The notes: generated by a model from the sequence alone, not told the origin. DNA of 64,000 nucleotides from Paraburkholderia rhizosphaerae (GCF_004366595.1 NZ_SORE01000027.1:37614-101613); one strand, 5' to 3'. Positions 35,042-44,282 are shown, counted from the stretch's first letter. Translations and numbers: made by a program.

Positions 35042-36292
35042 ATGACCTTTTGCGCGATTGACTTCGGTACGTCGAATTCGGCTGTCGCGGTGCCCGACAA
35101 CGGGGCGCTGCGGCTCGCGCCGGTCGAAGGCGCGTACACCACGCTGCCGACCGCGGTGTTCTTCAATGTCGACGAAAACACCCGCGAATTCGGGCGCGCC
35201 GCGCTCGAGGCGTACATCGACGGCTTCGATGGCCGGCTGATGCGCTCGATGAAGAGCATTCTCGGTTCAGCGCTCGCCGAAAGCACGACCGACCTCGGCG
35301 ACGGCACCGCGATCAAATACACCGACGTGATCGGAATCTTCCTCACGCATCTGAAGCGCCATGCGGAGGCACGCGCAGGCGTCCCGCTCGAACGCGCGGT
35401 GCTTGGTCGCCCGGTGTTCTTCGTCGATGACGACCCGCGCGCCGACCTCCTCGCCCAGCAGCAGTTGGAAGCGGCCGCGCATGCGGTCGGCTTTCGCGAC
35501 ATCCGCTTCCAGTATGAGCCGATTGCGGCGGCATTCGATTACGAATCGCATCTGACTGAAGAAGGGCTCGTGCTGGTCGCGGACATCGGCGGGGGCACCT
35601 CGGACTTCTCGCTGGTGCGCGTCGGGCCGCAGCGGATGGCGCGCGTCGAGCGCAAGGACGACGTGCTAGCGCACCACGGCGTGCATGTGGCGGGCACTGA
35701 TTTCGACCGGCGCGTCGAACTGACGACGATCCTCACCGAGCTCGGCTATCGGTCAATCGATCCGGAGGGGCGCGAGGTGCCGAACCGCGTTTACTTCGAT
35801 CTGGCGACGTGGCATCTGATCAACACCGTCTATGCGCCGAAGCGCGTCGGTGAACTGGCGCTGATGCGCCATCTGTACGCGGACACCCGCCATCACGACC
35901 GGCTGATGCGCGTGGTCGAGCAGCGCTTCGGTCATGCGCTGGCTGCGCGCGCTGAGGAGGCGAAGATCGGCGTCGCGGCAGGCGGCGAGACACTGATCGA
36001 TCTTGAGCTGGTGGAAGACGACCTGCGCGTTGCGTTTGACGAGGCGCAGCTGATCGAAGCAGGCAAGGACGAAACGCAGCGCATCGTGCAGGCCGCGCGC
36101 GACACGGTACAGGCAGCCGGTGTTGCTGATCGGGACGTGAGCGCGTTGTATTTCACCGGCGGCTCGACCGGCCTCGGGTTTCTTTCCGGCGCGCTTTGCG
36201 CGGCATTCCCGGCTGCGCGGCCGGTGTTCGGCGATCGGCTCGCCAGTGTTGCGACTGGCTTGGGGATCCACGCACAGCGGGTGTTCGGCTAG
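35042..36292 (+). CDS. Hsp70 family protein, ATPase domain only (YegD-like)
   Basis: A 416-residue actin-fold ATPase of the Hsp70 superfamily. The phosphate-1 loop is AIDFGTSNSAVAV at the N-terminus, phosphate-2 is VADIGGGTSDFSLVRV near residue 182, and the adenosine motif is YFTGGSTGLG near the C-terminus. The usual substrate-binding and lid domains of DnaK (another 200 residues) are absent, as in E. coli YegD. Its client or role is unknown. The ATG at 35042 places the ATP loop at residue 7, so longer in-frame extensions were not used. Confidence 0.86.
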   Translation: MTFCAIDFGTSNSAVAVPDNGALRLAPVEGAYTTLPTAVFFNVDENTREFGRAALEAYIDGFDGRLMRSMKSILGSALAESTTDLGDGTAIKYTDVIGIFLTHLKRHAEARAGVPLERAVLGRPVFFVDDDPRADLLAQQQLEAAAHAVGFRDIRFQYEPIAAAFDYESHLTEEGLVLVADIGGGTSDFSLVRVGPQRMARVERKDDVLAHHGVHVAGTDFDRRVELTTILTELGYRSIDPEGREVPNRVYFDLATWHLINTVYAPKRVGELALMRHLYADTRHHDRLMRVVEQRFGHALAARAEEAKIGVAAGGETLIDLELVEDDLRVAFDEAQLIEAGKDETQRIVQAARDTVQAAGVADRDVSALYFTGGSTGLGFLSGALCAAFPAARPVFGDRLASVATGLGIHAQRVFG

Positions 36293-36339
36293 GCGTCAGC
36301 CGCCGTCTCGCTGCCGAACTTTCTTTGCGCTGCATGCAT

Positions 36340-36368
36340 AAAAAACCCCGCTGAAGCGGGGTTTTTTT
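36340..36368. terminator. bidirectional terminator between Hsp70-like gene and cspA
   Basis: AAAAAACCCCGCT-GA-AGCGGGGTTTTTTT, a perfect GC-rich stem with a two- to four-base loop, flanked by A and T tracts. It stops the plus-strand Hsp70-like gene and the minus-strand cold-shock gene. Confidence 0.95.
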
Positions 36369-36405
36369 ATGCCCCGAGGGATTTCCCTCGGGAAAGCGCG
36401 GCTTA

Positions 36406-36609
36406 TTAGGCCGGCTTGATGTTCGCGGCTTGCTTGCCCTTCGGGCCAGTCTTCACTTCGAACGTAACCTTCTGGTTTTCTTGCAGCGTCTTGAAGCCTT
36501 CGATGCGAATTTCAGAGAAATGCGCGAACAGATCTTCGCCGCCGCCGTCCGGGGTGATGAAGCCAAAGCCCTTTGCGTCATTGAACCACTTGACGGTACC
36601 GGTTTCCAT
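36406..36609 (-). CDS. cold-shock protein, CspA family
   Basis: A 67-residue single cold-shock domain. It starts METGTVKWFNDAKGFGFITPD, with RNP1 (KGFGFITP) and RNP2 (DLFAHFSEI) RNA-binding motifs, and ends KQAANIKPA. It acts as an RNA chaperone. The ATG has AGGAAA upstream, and a long leader of about 140 bases separates it from a strong promoter at 36758-36786, as in cold-inducible csp genes. Several csp genes usually exist in these genomes, so a numbered name is not given. Confidence 0.96.
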   Translation of the reverse strand: METGTVKWFNDAKGFGFITPDGGGEDLFAHFSEIRIEGFKTLQENQKVTFEVKTGPKGKQAANIKPA

Positions 36610-36757
36610 ATTACTTTTTCCTAAGAGAGGTAAATAAGGCCGAAGCCTGATAGGGGGTGCATGAAAATCAAGGAAGGGGTAATAGGACCAACCGGAGTAC
36701 CGTGATGGGCGAACTACGAAAGACCAATTCACTCGCCACTTGAAATCCTGCACGATC
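36610..36757 (-). promoter_or_regulatory. long 5' leader of the cold-shock mRNA
   Basis: About 140 untranslated bases between the predicted start site and the cspA-type ATG. Cold-shock genes often carry such leaders, which fold differently in the cold to allow translation. No specific cold-box sequence was identified. The remaining stretch to 37057 belongs to the divergent permease. Confidence 0.5.
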
Positions 36758-36786
36758 TTTATACGGTCATTTCGAGAGAAGGTCAA
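36758..36786 (-). promoter_or_regulatory. sigma-70 promoter of the cold-shock gene
   Basis: On the minus strand TTGACC (36786-36781), a 17-base spacer and TATAAA (36763-36758). Transcription would start near 36750, giving a leader of about 140 bases. Confidence 0.7.
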
Positions 36787-36900
36787 TAGTGTCCCTATTT
36801 TCTTCACGGCGATTAACGTTTAAGCCGCAAACATCATTACAAAGCTTGCAAATCGGCTGATTTTTTTGTAGGGACACAGGCTTCCGGTATTCGCAGCGCG

Positions 36901-36941
36901 GGTGCAACCGTTACACTACGACCCCTCGCGCGGGTTGCACC
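36901..36941. promoter_or_regulatory. 9-bp inverted repeat upstream of the APC permease
   Basis: GGTGCAACC (36901-36909) and GGTTGCACC (36933-36941) are exact complements with 23 bases between, about 115 bases before the permease start. It may be a leader hairpin or operator. Confidence 0.4.
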
Positions 36942-37057
36942 TCGTCAGAGGGGCGCATGTGCAAACATGCTGGCGCAGAGCATGCGTGTCACAGCCGGCG
37001 AACGACGGCCAGTTCGGCTGCGGGCGCATCGATACAGAGTCAGACAGAGGAGAAGAC

Positions 37058-38650
37058 GTGAAGAGTTCTATTCAGCGGAACGTCGGGCCGATTGCATTGC
37101 TATTGACGGGCCTCGGTTCCATCATCGGATCGGGCTGGCTATTTGGCGCGTGGAAGGCGGCAAAAATTGCAGGGCCTGCATCCATTTGTGCATGGGTAAT
37201 CGGTGCGGTCGTGATCCTCGCGATTGCGATGACCTATGCGGAGCTCGGCGCAATGTTCCCCGAGTCAGGCGGGATGGTGCGCTACGCACGGTATTCGCAT
37301 GGTGCGTTAGTGGGGTTCATCAGCGCGTGGGCGAACTGGATTGCAATCGTATCGGTGATTCCAATCGAAGCCGAGGCGTCGATCCAGTACATGAGCACCT
37401 GGCCGTACGACTGGGCACATGCGCTGTTCGTGAACGGCTCATTGACGACCAACGGGTTACTGCTGTCCGCGGCGCTCGTGATCGTCTATTTCCTGCTCAA
37501 CTATTGGGGCGTGAAGCTGTTCGCACACGCGAATTCGACGATCACGATATTCAAGTTCCTGATCCCCGGCGCGACCGTTCTCGGCCTGATGCTGACCGGT
37601 TTTCATCGCGAGAACTTCGGCGACGCGAGCACGTTCGCACCCTACGGATGGTCGTCGGTGCTGACGGCGGTTGCGACGAGCGGCATCGTGTTCGCGTTCA
37701 ACGGATTTCAGAGCCCGGTGAATCTGGCGGGTGAAGCGCGCAATCCAGCGAAGAGCGTGCCGTTCGCGGTGATCGGCTCGATCCTGATCGCGCTGGTGAT
37801 CTACGTGCTGCTGCAGGTCGCTTATATCGGCGCGGTCAATCCCACCGACGTGCTGAAGGGCTGGAGCCACTTCACCTTTGCGTCGCCGTTCGCGGAACTG
37901 GCGATCGCGCTGAATCTGAACTGGCTGGCGATTCTTCTGTACATCGACGCGTTCGTGAGCCCGAGCGGCACCGGCACCACGTATATGGCGACCACGACGC
38001 GGATGATCTACGCGATGGAGCGCAACAACACGATGCCGAAGATTTTCGGCGTCGTGCATCCGGTCTACGGCGTGCCGCGTTCGGCGATGTGGTTCAACCT
38101 GTTCGTGTCGTTTCTGTTCCTGTTCTTCTTCCGCGGCTGGAGTTCGCTCGCGGCGGTGATTTCGGTCGCAACGGTGATTTCTTACCTCACCGGGCCGATC
38201 AGTCTGATGGCGCTGCGGCGCACCGCGACCGATGTCGAGCGGCCGCTGAAGATCGCGGGCATGAAAGCGATCGCGCCGTTCGCATTCGTCTGCGCGTCGC
38301 TTATCCTGTACTGGGCGAAGTGGCCGTTGACCGGCGAAATCATTCTGCTGATGGTCGTTGCGCTGCCGGTGTATTTCTACTTTCAGGCGAAGGTCGGGTT
38401 TGACGGCTGGAGCCGCGATCTGACCGCTGCGTGGTGGCTGGTTGCGTATCTGCCGACGATGGCGGTGCTGTCGCTGATCGGCAGTAAGCAGTTCGGCGGC
38501 ATCGGCGTGTTGCCGTATGGATGGGATATGGTGGTCGTGATCGCCTGCGCGCTGGTGTTCTACTACTGGGGCGTGCATACCGGCTACCGCACCGGGTACC
38601 TTGACGAGCGCGAGTCGCATGACGAGGTCCTCGAGGGGATCGGCGCTTAA
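37058..38650 (+). CDS. APC family amino acid permease
   Basis: A 530-residue carrier with about twelve or more membrane helices. The N-terminus shows the APC signature GPIALLLTGLGSIIGSGWLFGAWKAAKIAGPAS followed by YAELGAMFPESGGMVRYARYSHG, and FNGFQSPVNLAGEARNPAKSVP lies near residue 220. It probably moves an amino acid or a polyamine with protons. The GTG at 37058 directly follows AGAGGAGAA, an ideal site, so the in-frame upstream region from 36902 was left out. A strong terminator follows. Confidence 0.9.
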   Translation: MKSSIQRNVGPIALLLTGLGSIIGSGWLFGAWKAAKIAGPASICAWVIGAVVILAIAMTYAELGAMFPESGGMVRYARYSHGALVGFISAWANWIAIVSVIPIEAEASIQYMSTWPYDWAHALFVNGSLTTNGLLLSAALVIVYFLLNYWGVKLFAHANSTITIFKFLIPGATVLGLMLTGFHRENFGDASTFAPYGWSSVLTAVATSGIVFAFNGFQSPVNLAGEARNPAKSVPFAVIGSILIALVIYVLLQVAYIGAVNPTDVLKGWSHFTFASPFAELAIALNLNWLAILLYIDAFVSPSGTGTTYMATTTRMIYAMERNNTMPKIFGVVHPVYGVPRSAMWFNLFVSFLFLFFFRGWSSLAAVISVATVISYLTGPISLMALRRTATDVERPLKIAGMKAIAPFAFVCASLILYWAKWPLTGEIILLMVVALPVYFYFQAKVGFDGWSRDLTAAWWLVAYLPTMAVLSLIGSKQFGGIGVLPYGWDMVVVIACALVFYYWGVHTGYRTGYLDERESHDEVLEGIGA

Positions 38651-38684
38651 GTTGCGTCATGCGTTCGCGTGATCGCTGGACAAG

Positions 38685-38720
38685 GCCCGCCCGATGCTTC
38701 GCATCGTGAGCGGGCTTTTT
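38685..38720 (+). terminator. rho-independent terminator after the APC permease
   Basis: GCCCGC pairs with GCGGGC, enclosing an inner CGATGC-TTC-GCATCG hairpin, and is followed by five T. Confidence 0.85.
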
Positions 38721-38744
38721 GTCGAGCCGGCACCGCGGTGACGC

Positions 38745-39530
38745 TCAGGCGTCGGTGAACACGTAGTTCGTCATCGCCAGTACGCGCTGATACGTGCCGA
38801 GCGGCTGGATCCGCATCTGATAGTCATCGCCGGCGGCGCCCAGCGCGGCGAACACGGGCAATAGATGCTCGTCAGTCGGATGCATCGACACCGCGTGTGG
38901 CGCCTGGCGTCGATAGTCGAGCAACGCGTCGATGTCGTGCCCGGCCAGACGCGTTTCGAACCAGTCGGTGAACTCTGTCACGCGCGGGTCCGCCTCTTCC
39001 GGGCGCGCGGAAAAGTCGGCTTCGCGCAGGTTGTGTGTGATCTGCCCCGAGCCGATCACCATCACGCCATCATCACGCAGTGTGCGCAACGCGCGGCCGA
39101 CGCGAAAGTGATGCGCGGGGTCTCTACGTGGCTGAATGGAAAGCTGCGCGACCGGCACGTCTGCGTCCGGGAACATCAACAGCATCGGCACCCAGGCGCC
39201 GTGATCGAGCCCGTGCGATTCACTCGACGTCGCGATTCCCGCGGCGTCAAGCAGTTCTGCCGCGCGGCGCGCGACGTCGGGCGCACCGGGCGCCGGGTAC
39301 TGGATCTCATAGAGCTGACGCGGAAAGCCGTAGAAATCGTGAATCGTATCGGGTTTCGCTGCGGTGCTCGCAACCGGCTGCGCGGTCATCCAGTGCGCTG
39401 ACAGCATCAGGATTGCCTTTGGACGCGGCAAACCTGCCGCGAGCGACGCAAACTCAGCGGACGGCAGCGACGGGTCGATCGGCAGCGTCGGAGCGCCGTG
39501 AGAAAGGAATAACGATGGCAAGCGGGTCAT
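38745..39530 (-). CDS. LigB/YgiD-type extradiol ring-cleavage dioxygenase
   Basis: A 261-residue metal-dependent dioxygenase of the class III extradiol (4,5-DOPA dioxygenase, YgiD) family. Metal-binding histidines are seen in LFLSHGAPTLPID and in LSAHWMT near the N-terminus, and HGLDHGAWVPMLLMFP near residue 105; VMVIGSGQITHNLRE is also conserved. YgiD cleaves L-DOPA in vitro; the natural substrate here is unknown. It is convergent with the permease. Confidence 0.88.
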   Translation of the reverse strand: MTRLPSLFLSHGAPTLPIDPSLPSAEFASLAAGLPRPKAILMLSAHWMTAQPVASTAAKPDTIHDFYGFPRQLYEIQYPAPGAPDVARRAAELLDAAGIATSSESHGLDHGAWVPMLLMFPDADVPVAQLSIQPRRDPAHHFRVGRALRTLRDDGVMVIGSGQITHNLREADFSARPEEADPRVTEFTDWFETRLAGHDIDALLDYRRQAPHAVSMHPTDEHLLPVFAALGAAGDDYQMRIQPLGTYQRVLAMTNYVFTDA

Positions 39531-39668
39531 GGCGGCGGAGGTCGCGCGCGGGCGCGACGGTGGTGGCTTTGGTGAAACGACTATATAGCCGCATTAGCAC
39601 TTGATAAACGGCGCAAAAGGGAATTTATTGCGTCGCCGTTGTTGAGAATCGCCAGACTGTTGCCTCGC

Positions 39669-40265
39669 CTATGCGGCCCCGTTCAACCCTTCCCACGCTG
39701 GCGCAAGCGACGGGCCGAGCGCAAGCAAGTCCATCGCGCGCGCGACGGTGTGATCGACCATTTCATCGAGTGACGCGGGCTTGCTGTAGAACGCGGGCAC
39801 CGGCGGAAACACGATCCCGCCCATCTCGGTCACGGCCGTCATATTGCGCAGATGCGCCAGATTAAGCGGGGTTTCCCGCACCATCAGCACGAGCCGGCGA
39901 CGCTCTTTCAATGTGACGTCGGCCGCGCGGGAGATGAGATTGTCCGATAGCCCATGCGCGATGCTTGCGAGTGTCTTCATCGAACAGGGCGCGACGATCA
40001 TTCCGTGTGTCGAAAACGAACCCGATGCGACACTCGCGCCGATGTGGCGCACGGAATGGACGACGTCCGCGAGCGGATGCACGTCGTCCTTGGTCAATTG
40101 CAGTTCGTGCTGGATGTTGAGCCATCCGGCGCCCGATACGAGCAGATGGCTCTCGATGCCGCCGACGCGTCGCAGCGCGTGCAGCAGCCGGATGCCATAA
40201 ATGGCGCCGGATGCACCGGTAATCGCGACGATCACCCGACGCGGCGCCGCAACGCGTGTGTTCAT
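39669..40265 (-). CDS. ubiX: flavin prenyltransferase UbiX
   Basis: Makes prenylated FMN, the cofactor of UbiD-type decarboxylases used in ubiquinone synthesis. The 198-residue protein has VIVAITGASGAIYGIRLLHAL at the N-terminus (FMN and phosphate binding), the MIVAPCSMKTLASIAHG stretch near residue 90 and the late VFPPVPAFYSKPASLDEMVDHTV. The ATG at 40265 gives the family length. It is the last gene of a minus-strand run hemA-prfA-prmC-grxD-ubiX; no ubiD is nearby. Confidence 0.95.
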   Translation of the reverse strand: MNTRVAAPRRVIVAITGASGAIYGIRLLHALRRVGGIESHLLVSGAGWLNIQHELQLTKDDVHPLADVVHSVRHIGASVASGSFSTHGMIVAPCSMKTLASIAHGLSDNLISRAADVTLKERRRLVLMVRETPLNLAHLRNMTAVTEMGGIVFPPVPAFYSKPASLDEMVDHTVARAMDLLALGPSLAPAWEGLNGAA

Positions 40266-40332
40266 GACATGAGGCGCCTCCCGGGCGCCCGAGTGCCCTT
40301 GGCGCGCAAGGGCTTTGCTGCGATGTGCTTTG

Positions 40333-40644
40333 TTATGCCGCGGCAAACAGCTGCTGGAGTTCGCCGGATTGATACATTTCCATCATGATGTCCGACCCGC
40401 CGACGAATTCGCCCTTCACGTAGAGCTGCGGGATGGTCGGCCAGTTCGAGAATTCCTTGATGCCCTGGCGGACTTCGTCATCTTCGAGCACGTTGACGGT
40501 CTTGAACTCGTCGACGCCGCATGCCTTCAGAATTTGCACAGCACGGCCGGAGAAGCCGCACATCGGGAATTGCGCGTTGCCTTTCATGAAGAGCACGACG
40601 GAGTTTTCGTCGACGATTTGCTTGATGCGCTGTTGCGTGTCCAT
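40333..40644 (-). CDS. grxD: monothiol glutaredoxin Grx4/GrxD
   Basis: A 103-residue monothiol glutaredoxin with the CGFS active site (FPMCGFSGRAVQILKACGV) that holds a bridging 2Fe-2S cluster with glutathione and BolA partners. The GSH-binding WPTIPQLYVKGEFVGGSDI follows. The ATG at 40644 gives the normal length. It fits with the BolA/IbaG gene at 966, a common partner, though it lies 40 kb away. Confidence 0.96.
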   Translation of the reverse strand: MDTQQRIKQIVDENSVVLFMKGNAQFPMCGFSGRAVQILKACGVDEFKTVNVLEDDEVRQGIKEFSNWPTIPQLYVKGEFVGGSDIMMEMYQSGELQQLFAAA

Positions 40645-40838
40645 GACTGACCTTGCGGTTCCGGAAGTAAGTGGGATGACTTGAAATGATAGCGGATTTC
40701 GCGGGGGTAGGCCGACGTTGCCATTGGCAGAGGGTTCGCGGTGACGCGCATCGGGAAAGGGCAACACCGCGCACACAGCTTCGCGTGCCGACCGGCCTGA
40801 TCGCGAGCTTCATCACGCGTTCAGGCCTCGCTGTGCGT

Positions 40839-41708
40839 TCACGCGTTGATATGCACGGACGGATTCGCCCGTTCACCACCACTAATGCGCTCAATGCCCG
40901 CCAGGTCGCGTTCCGAGCGCACCGACTGGAATCCGCGCGCGCTCATCAGCTCGCGCACTGCTGCCGCCTGATCGTAACCATGCTCGACCCACAACACGCC
41001 GCCTGCGGCGAGCCATGCCGGCGCATCCGCGACGATCTCGCGGATCGCGGACAAGCCATCCGCTTCGTCGGTCAGCGCGCCACGCGGCTCGAAGCGCAGG
41101 TCGCCTTGCTCAAGATGCGGATCGTCGCTCGCGATATAGGGAGGGTTGCTGACAATCGCATCGAAACGCAGCGATGGGTCCAGCGCGGCGTACCAGTTGC
41201 CTTGCAGCAGACTCAACGCGCCGCCGGGCCGTCCCGCGTCGACGAGGCGCGTCGCATTGCGCGTCGCCACCTGCAACGCTTCGACGGAGCGATCGACAGC
41301 CCAGACTGACGCGTCCGGTCGCGCGGACGCAATCGCGACTGCGATCGCGCCGGTCCCCGTGCCGAGATCGAGTATCCGCGGCCGCGCACAGCCGGCGACT
41401 GCCTCGAGCGCCGTTTCGACCAGCAACTCAGTCTCCGGACGCGGAATCAGCACGTGCGGCGTCACGTCGAATTCGAGCCCGTAGAACTCACGCGCGCCAA
41501 CCAGCTGCGCAACCGGCTCTCCAGCGAGACGCCGCGCTTCCAGTTCGCGCCAGAGCGCGACCCGCTCGGCATCGAGCGGTTGGTCCGCGCGCATGATCAA
41601 TTCCGTGCGACGCCAACCGAGCGCGTGACCGAGCAGAATGCGCGCTTCGAGCGGCGGCAATGCCGACGTGCGAAGCAATGCTGCAACCGTATCGGAAGCC
41701 GCGGTCAT
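40839..41708 (-). CDS. prmC: peptide chain release factor N5-glutamine methyltransferase
   Basis: Methylates the glutamine of the GGQ motif in release factors RF1 and RF2, increasing termination. The 289-residue protein has an N-terminal helical domain (LEARILLGHALGWRRTELI), the SAM motif ILDLGTGTGAIAVAIASARP near residue 115 and the catalytic NPPYIASDDPHL near residue 186. It starts 8 bases after the prfA stop on the same strand, so enzyme and substrate are made together. Confidence 0.96.
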   Translation of the reverse strand: MTAASDTVAALLRTSALPPLEARILLGHALGWRRTELIMRADQPLDAERVALWRELEARRLAGEPVAQLVGAREFYGLEFDVTPHVLIPRPETELLVETALEAVAGCARPRILDLGTGTGAIAVAIASARPDASVWAVDRSVEALQVATRNATRLVDAGRPGGALSLLQGNWYAALDPSLRFDAIVSNPPYIASDDPHLEQGDLRFEPRGALTDEADGLSAIREIVADAPAWLAAGGVLWVEHGYDQAAAVRELMSARGFQSVRSERDLAGIERISGGERANPSVHINA

Positions 41709-41716
41709 GCCGTCAC

Positions 41717-42799
41717 TCACTCCGCGTCGCCGAGCGATGCCAGCAACTCAGCCTGATGCTCGCTGACCAGCGAGGCGATCAGTTCGTCGAGATCGCCTTC
41801 CATGATCGCTTCGAGCCGGTACAGCGTCAGGTTGATCCGGTGATCGGTCAGGCGCCCTTGCGGGAAGTTGTACGTGCGGATGCGTTCGGAGCGGTCGCCG
41901 GAGCCGATCAGGCTCTTGCGCGTCGCCGCTTCCTTCGCGTGCTGCTCGTGGTATTGCTTGTCCTTGATGCGCGCGGCGAGCACTTTCAGCGCGCGATCCT
42001 TATTCTTGTGCTGCGAGCGGTCGTCCTGGCACTCGACGACAATACCGGTCGGCAAGTGCGTGACGCGTACCGCGGAATCCGTCTTGTTGATGTGCTGGCC
42101 ACCTGCGCCGGACGCGCGAAATGTATCGATCCGCAAATCCGCCGGGTTGATTTCGACCTCGCCGATTTCATCGGCTTCCGGCATTACCGCGACCGTGCAC
42201 GCGGACGTGTGGATGCGGCCCTGCGTCTCGGTGGCCGGCACGCGTTGTACGCGGTGGCCGCCCGATTCGAACTTCAGTTTCGAGTACGCCGCCTCGCCCG
42301 CGATGCGCACGATCACTTCCTTGTAGCCGCCGAGGTCCGATTCGCTCGCCGACATCATTTCGACCTGCCAGCGATTGCGCTCCGCATAGCGCAAATACAT
42401 GCGCAGCAGGTCGCCCGCAAATAGTGCGGACTCGTCGCCGCCGGTGCCCGCGCGAATTTCGAGGAAGATATTGCGGTCGTCGTTCGGGTCCTTCGGCAGC
42501 AACATCCGCTGCAATTCGCTTTCGAGCTGCTCCATCCGCTCGCGTGCGGTGCGGATCTCGTCTTCAGCGAACTCCTTCATCGAAGGGTCGGACAGCAGTT
42601 CCTGCGCAGTGGTGGAATCATTCACCGCCTGGCGCCACAGCGCGTAGTGCTCGACCACCGGGCCGATCTCCGCGTGCTCGCGCGTCAGCTTGCGGTACTG
42701 GTCGAGATTCGCGGTGATGTCCGCGCGGCTCAACAGGTCGTTCAGTTCGGCCAGTCGTGTGGTGAGCTGGTCGAGCTTGCTTTGCATGCTCGTTTTCAT
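41717..42799 (-). CDS. prfA: peptide chain release factor 1
   Basis: Recognises UAA and UAG stops and releases the peptide. The 360-residue protein shows EIRAGTGGDESALFAGDLLRMY near residue 115 and the peptidyl-transferase-centre motif GAGGQHINKTDSAVRVTH, with GGQ, near residue 230. It lies between hemA and prmC, as in E. coli. The start MKTSMQSKL is typical; the second ATG four codons on is a possible alternative. Confidence 0.97.
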   Translation of the reverse strand: MKTSMQSKLDQLTTRLAELNDLLSRADITANLDQYRKLTREHAEIGPVVEHYALWRQAVNDSTTAQELLSDPSMKEFAEDEIRTARERMEQLESELQRMLLPKDPNDDRNIFLEIRAGTGGDESALFAGDLLRMYLRYAERNRWQVEMMSASESDLGGYKEVIVRIAGEAAYSKLKFESGGHRVQRVPATETQGRIHTSACTVAVMPEADEIGEVEINPADLRIDTFRASGAGGQHINKTDSAVRVTHLPTGIVVECQDDRSQHKNKDRALKVLAARIKDKQYHEQHAKEAATRKSLIGSGDRSERIRTYNFPQGRLTDHRINLTLYRLEAIMEGDLDELIASLVSEHQAELLASLGDAE

Positions 42800-42949
42800 C
42801 GGGCGTTCATTGTGCGATCCGGAGCAGGCTCCGGAAGGGGTAACGAATAGTTCTGGATGCGGGCCGGAACGGCCGCGGGGCAGCGGCGTCGCACAGGACC
42901 GCGCGGCAACCGCCGTTGGACCGTCGACGCGCGATAAGCGTGAGCGCAG

Positions 42950-44239
42950 CTAACGCTCGGACGTGTGATTGTGTTTGTAGAAGCCGCTCATCAATTCGAT
43001 GAGTGTCGCGCGGTTGTCGCTGTTCGCGCGGTTCAGCGCATGTGTCGGACCATGGATCAGCTTGTTGGTGATTGCCTGCGACAACGCTTCGAGCACGACC
43101 GCCGGGTCGTCGCCGCGCGCGAGCATCTTCAGCGCTTTTTCGACTTCGACGCGACGCAGTGAATCCGCCTGCGTGTGCATATGACGAATCACCGGCACGA
43201 TGCTGCGCGCGTCGAGCCACTGCATGAAGTTCTGCACGCGCGTTTCGATGATCGCTTCGGCCTGCGCGACCGCCGCCTGACGCGATGCGTTGCCTTCGCG
43301 GACAATTGCGCCGAGATCGTCGACGGTGTACAGGAACACGTCTTCGAGCATGCCGACTTCGGGTTCGATGTCGCGTGGCACGGCCAGATCGACCATGAAA
43401 ATCGGCCGGTGACGGCGCGCCTTGACCGCGCGCTCGACCGCGCCGAGACCGATGATCGGCAACGTGGACGCAGTGCAGGACACGATGATGTCGAATTCGT
43501 GCATCCGCTGCGGCAGCTCGCTAAGTGGAATTGCGCGGCCATTGAAACGTTCGGCGAGGCGCTCGCCGCGCTCCGCGGTGCGGTTCGCGATCACCAGTTC
43601 GCGCGGTTGCTGCGCGGCGAAATGCGTCGCGCACAGTTCGATCATTTCGCCCGCGCCGATAAACAGCACTCGCTGGTTCGACACCTTGTCGAAAATACGC
43701 TGCGCGAGCCGCACGGCCGCCGCGGCCATCGACACCGACTGCGCGCCAATTTCAGTCGTGCTGCGCACTTCCTTCGCGACCGCGAAGGTGCGCTGGAACA
43801 ACTGGTTCAGATAAGTGCCGAGCGCGCCGGCCTCGGACGCGGTGCGCACCGCATCCTTCATCTGACCGACGATCTGCGTTTCGCCGAGCACCATCGAATC
43901 GAGCCCCGACGCGACGCGAAATGCGTGCCGAACGGCTTCGGACTGTGGCAGCGCGTACACATGCGGCGCGAGCTCGTCGACGGGAAGATTGTGGTACTTC
44001 GACAGCCAACGGATCGCGGCCTCGCGGGCCGCGTGGTCGTCAGTGACGCAGTAGAGTTCGGTGCGGTTGCAGGTGGACAGAATCGCGGCTTCAGGCGCGT
44101 TGGGCGCGGCGCCGTGCCCGAGCCAGATGCCTTTGAATGCGTCGAGCGCGGGTTTGACCTGTTCGAGCGGAAACGCCACGCGCTCGCGCAGAGCGACTGG
44201 CGCAGTGTGGTGGTTGATTCCGATCGTTAAAAGCTGCAT
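42950..44239 (-). CDS. hemA: glutamyl-tRNA reductase
   Basis: Commits glutamyl-tRNA to tetrapyrrole synthesis with NADPH. The 429-residue protein begins LLTIGINHHTAPVALRERVAF, has the catalytic cysteine in ILSTCNRTELYC near residue 56, EPQIVGQ-type sequence LGETQIVGQMKDAV, the NADPH fold VLFIGAGEMIELCATHF and a C-terminal dimerisation domain. The upstream sequence holds a TATAAT at 44288-44283 on the minus strand. It leads the hemA-prfA-prmC run. Confidence 0.97.
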   Translation of the reverse strand: MQLLTIGINHHTAPVALRERVAFPLEQVKPALDAFKGIWLGHGAAPNAPEAAILSTCNRTELYCVTDDHAAREAAIRWLSKYHNLPVDELAPHVYALPQSEAVRHAFRVASGLDSMVLGETQIVGQMKDAVRTASEAGALGTYLNQLFQRTFAVAKEVRSTTEIGAQSVSMAAAAVRLAQRIFDKVSNQRVLFIGAGEMIELCATHFAAQQPRELVIANRTAERGERLAERFNGRAIPLSELPQRMHEFDIIVSCTASTLPIIGLGAVERAVKARRHRPIFMVDLAVPRDIEPEVGMLEDVFLYTVDDLGAIVREGNASRQAAVAQAEAIIETRVQNFMQWLDARSIVPVIRHMHTQADSLRRVEVEKALKMLARGDDPAVVLEALSQAITNKLIHGPTHALNRANSDNRATLIELMSGFYKHNHTSER

Positions 44240-44282
44240 AAGTGGGGACAGCCCAACAAGTAGGGCTATGGTTTAGCCCCAT

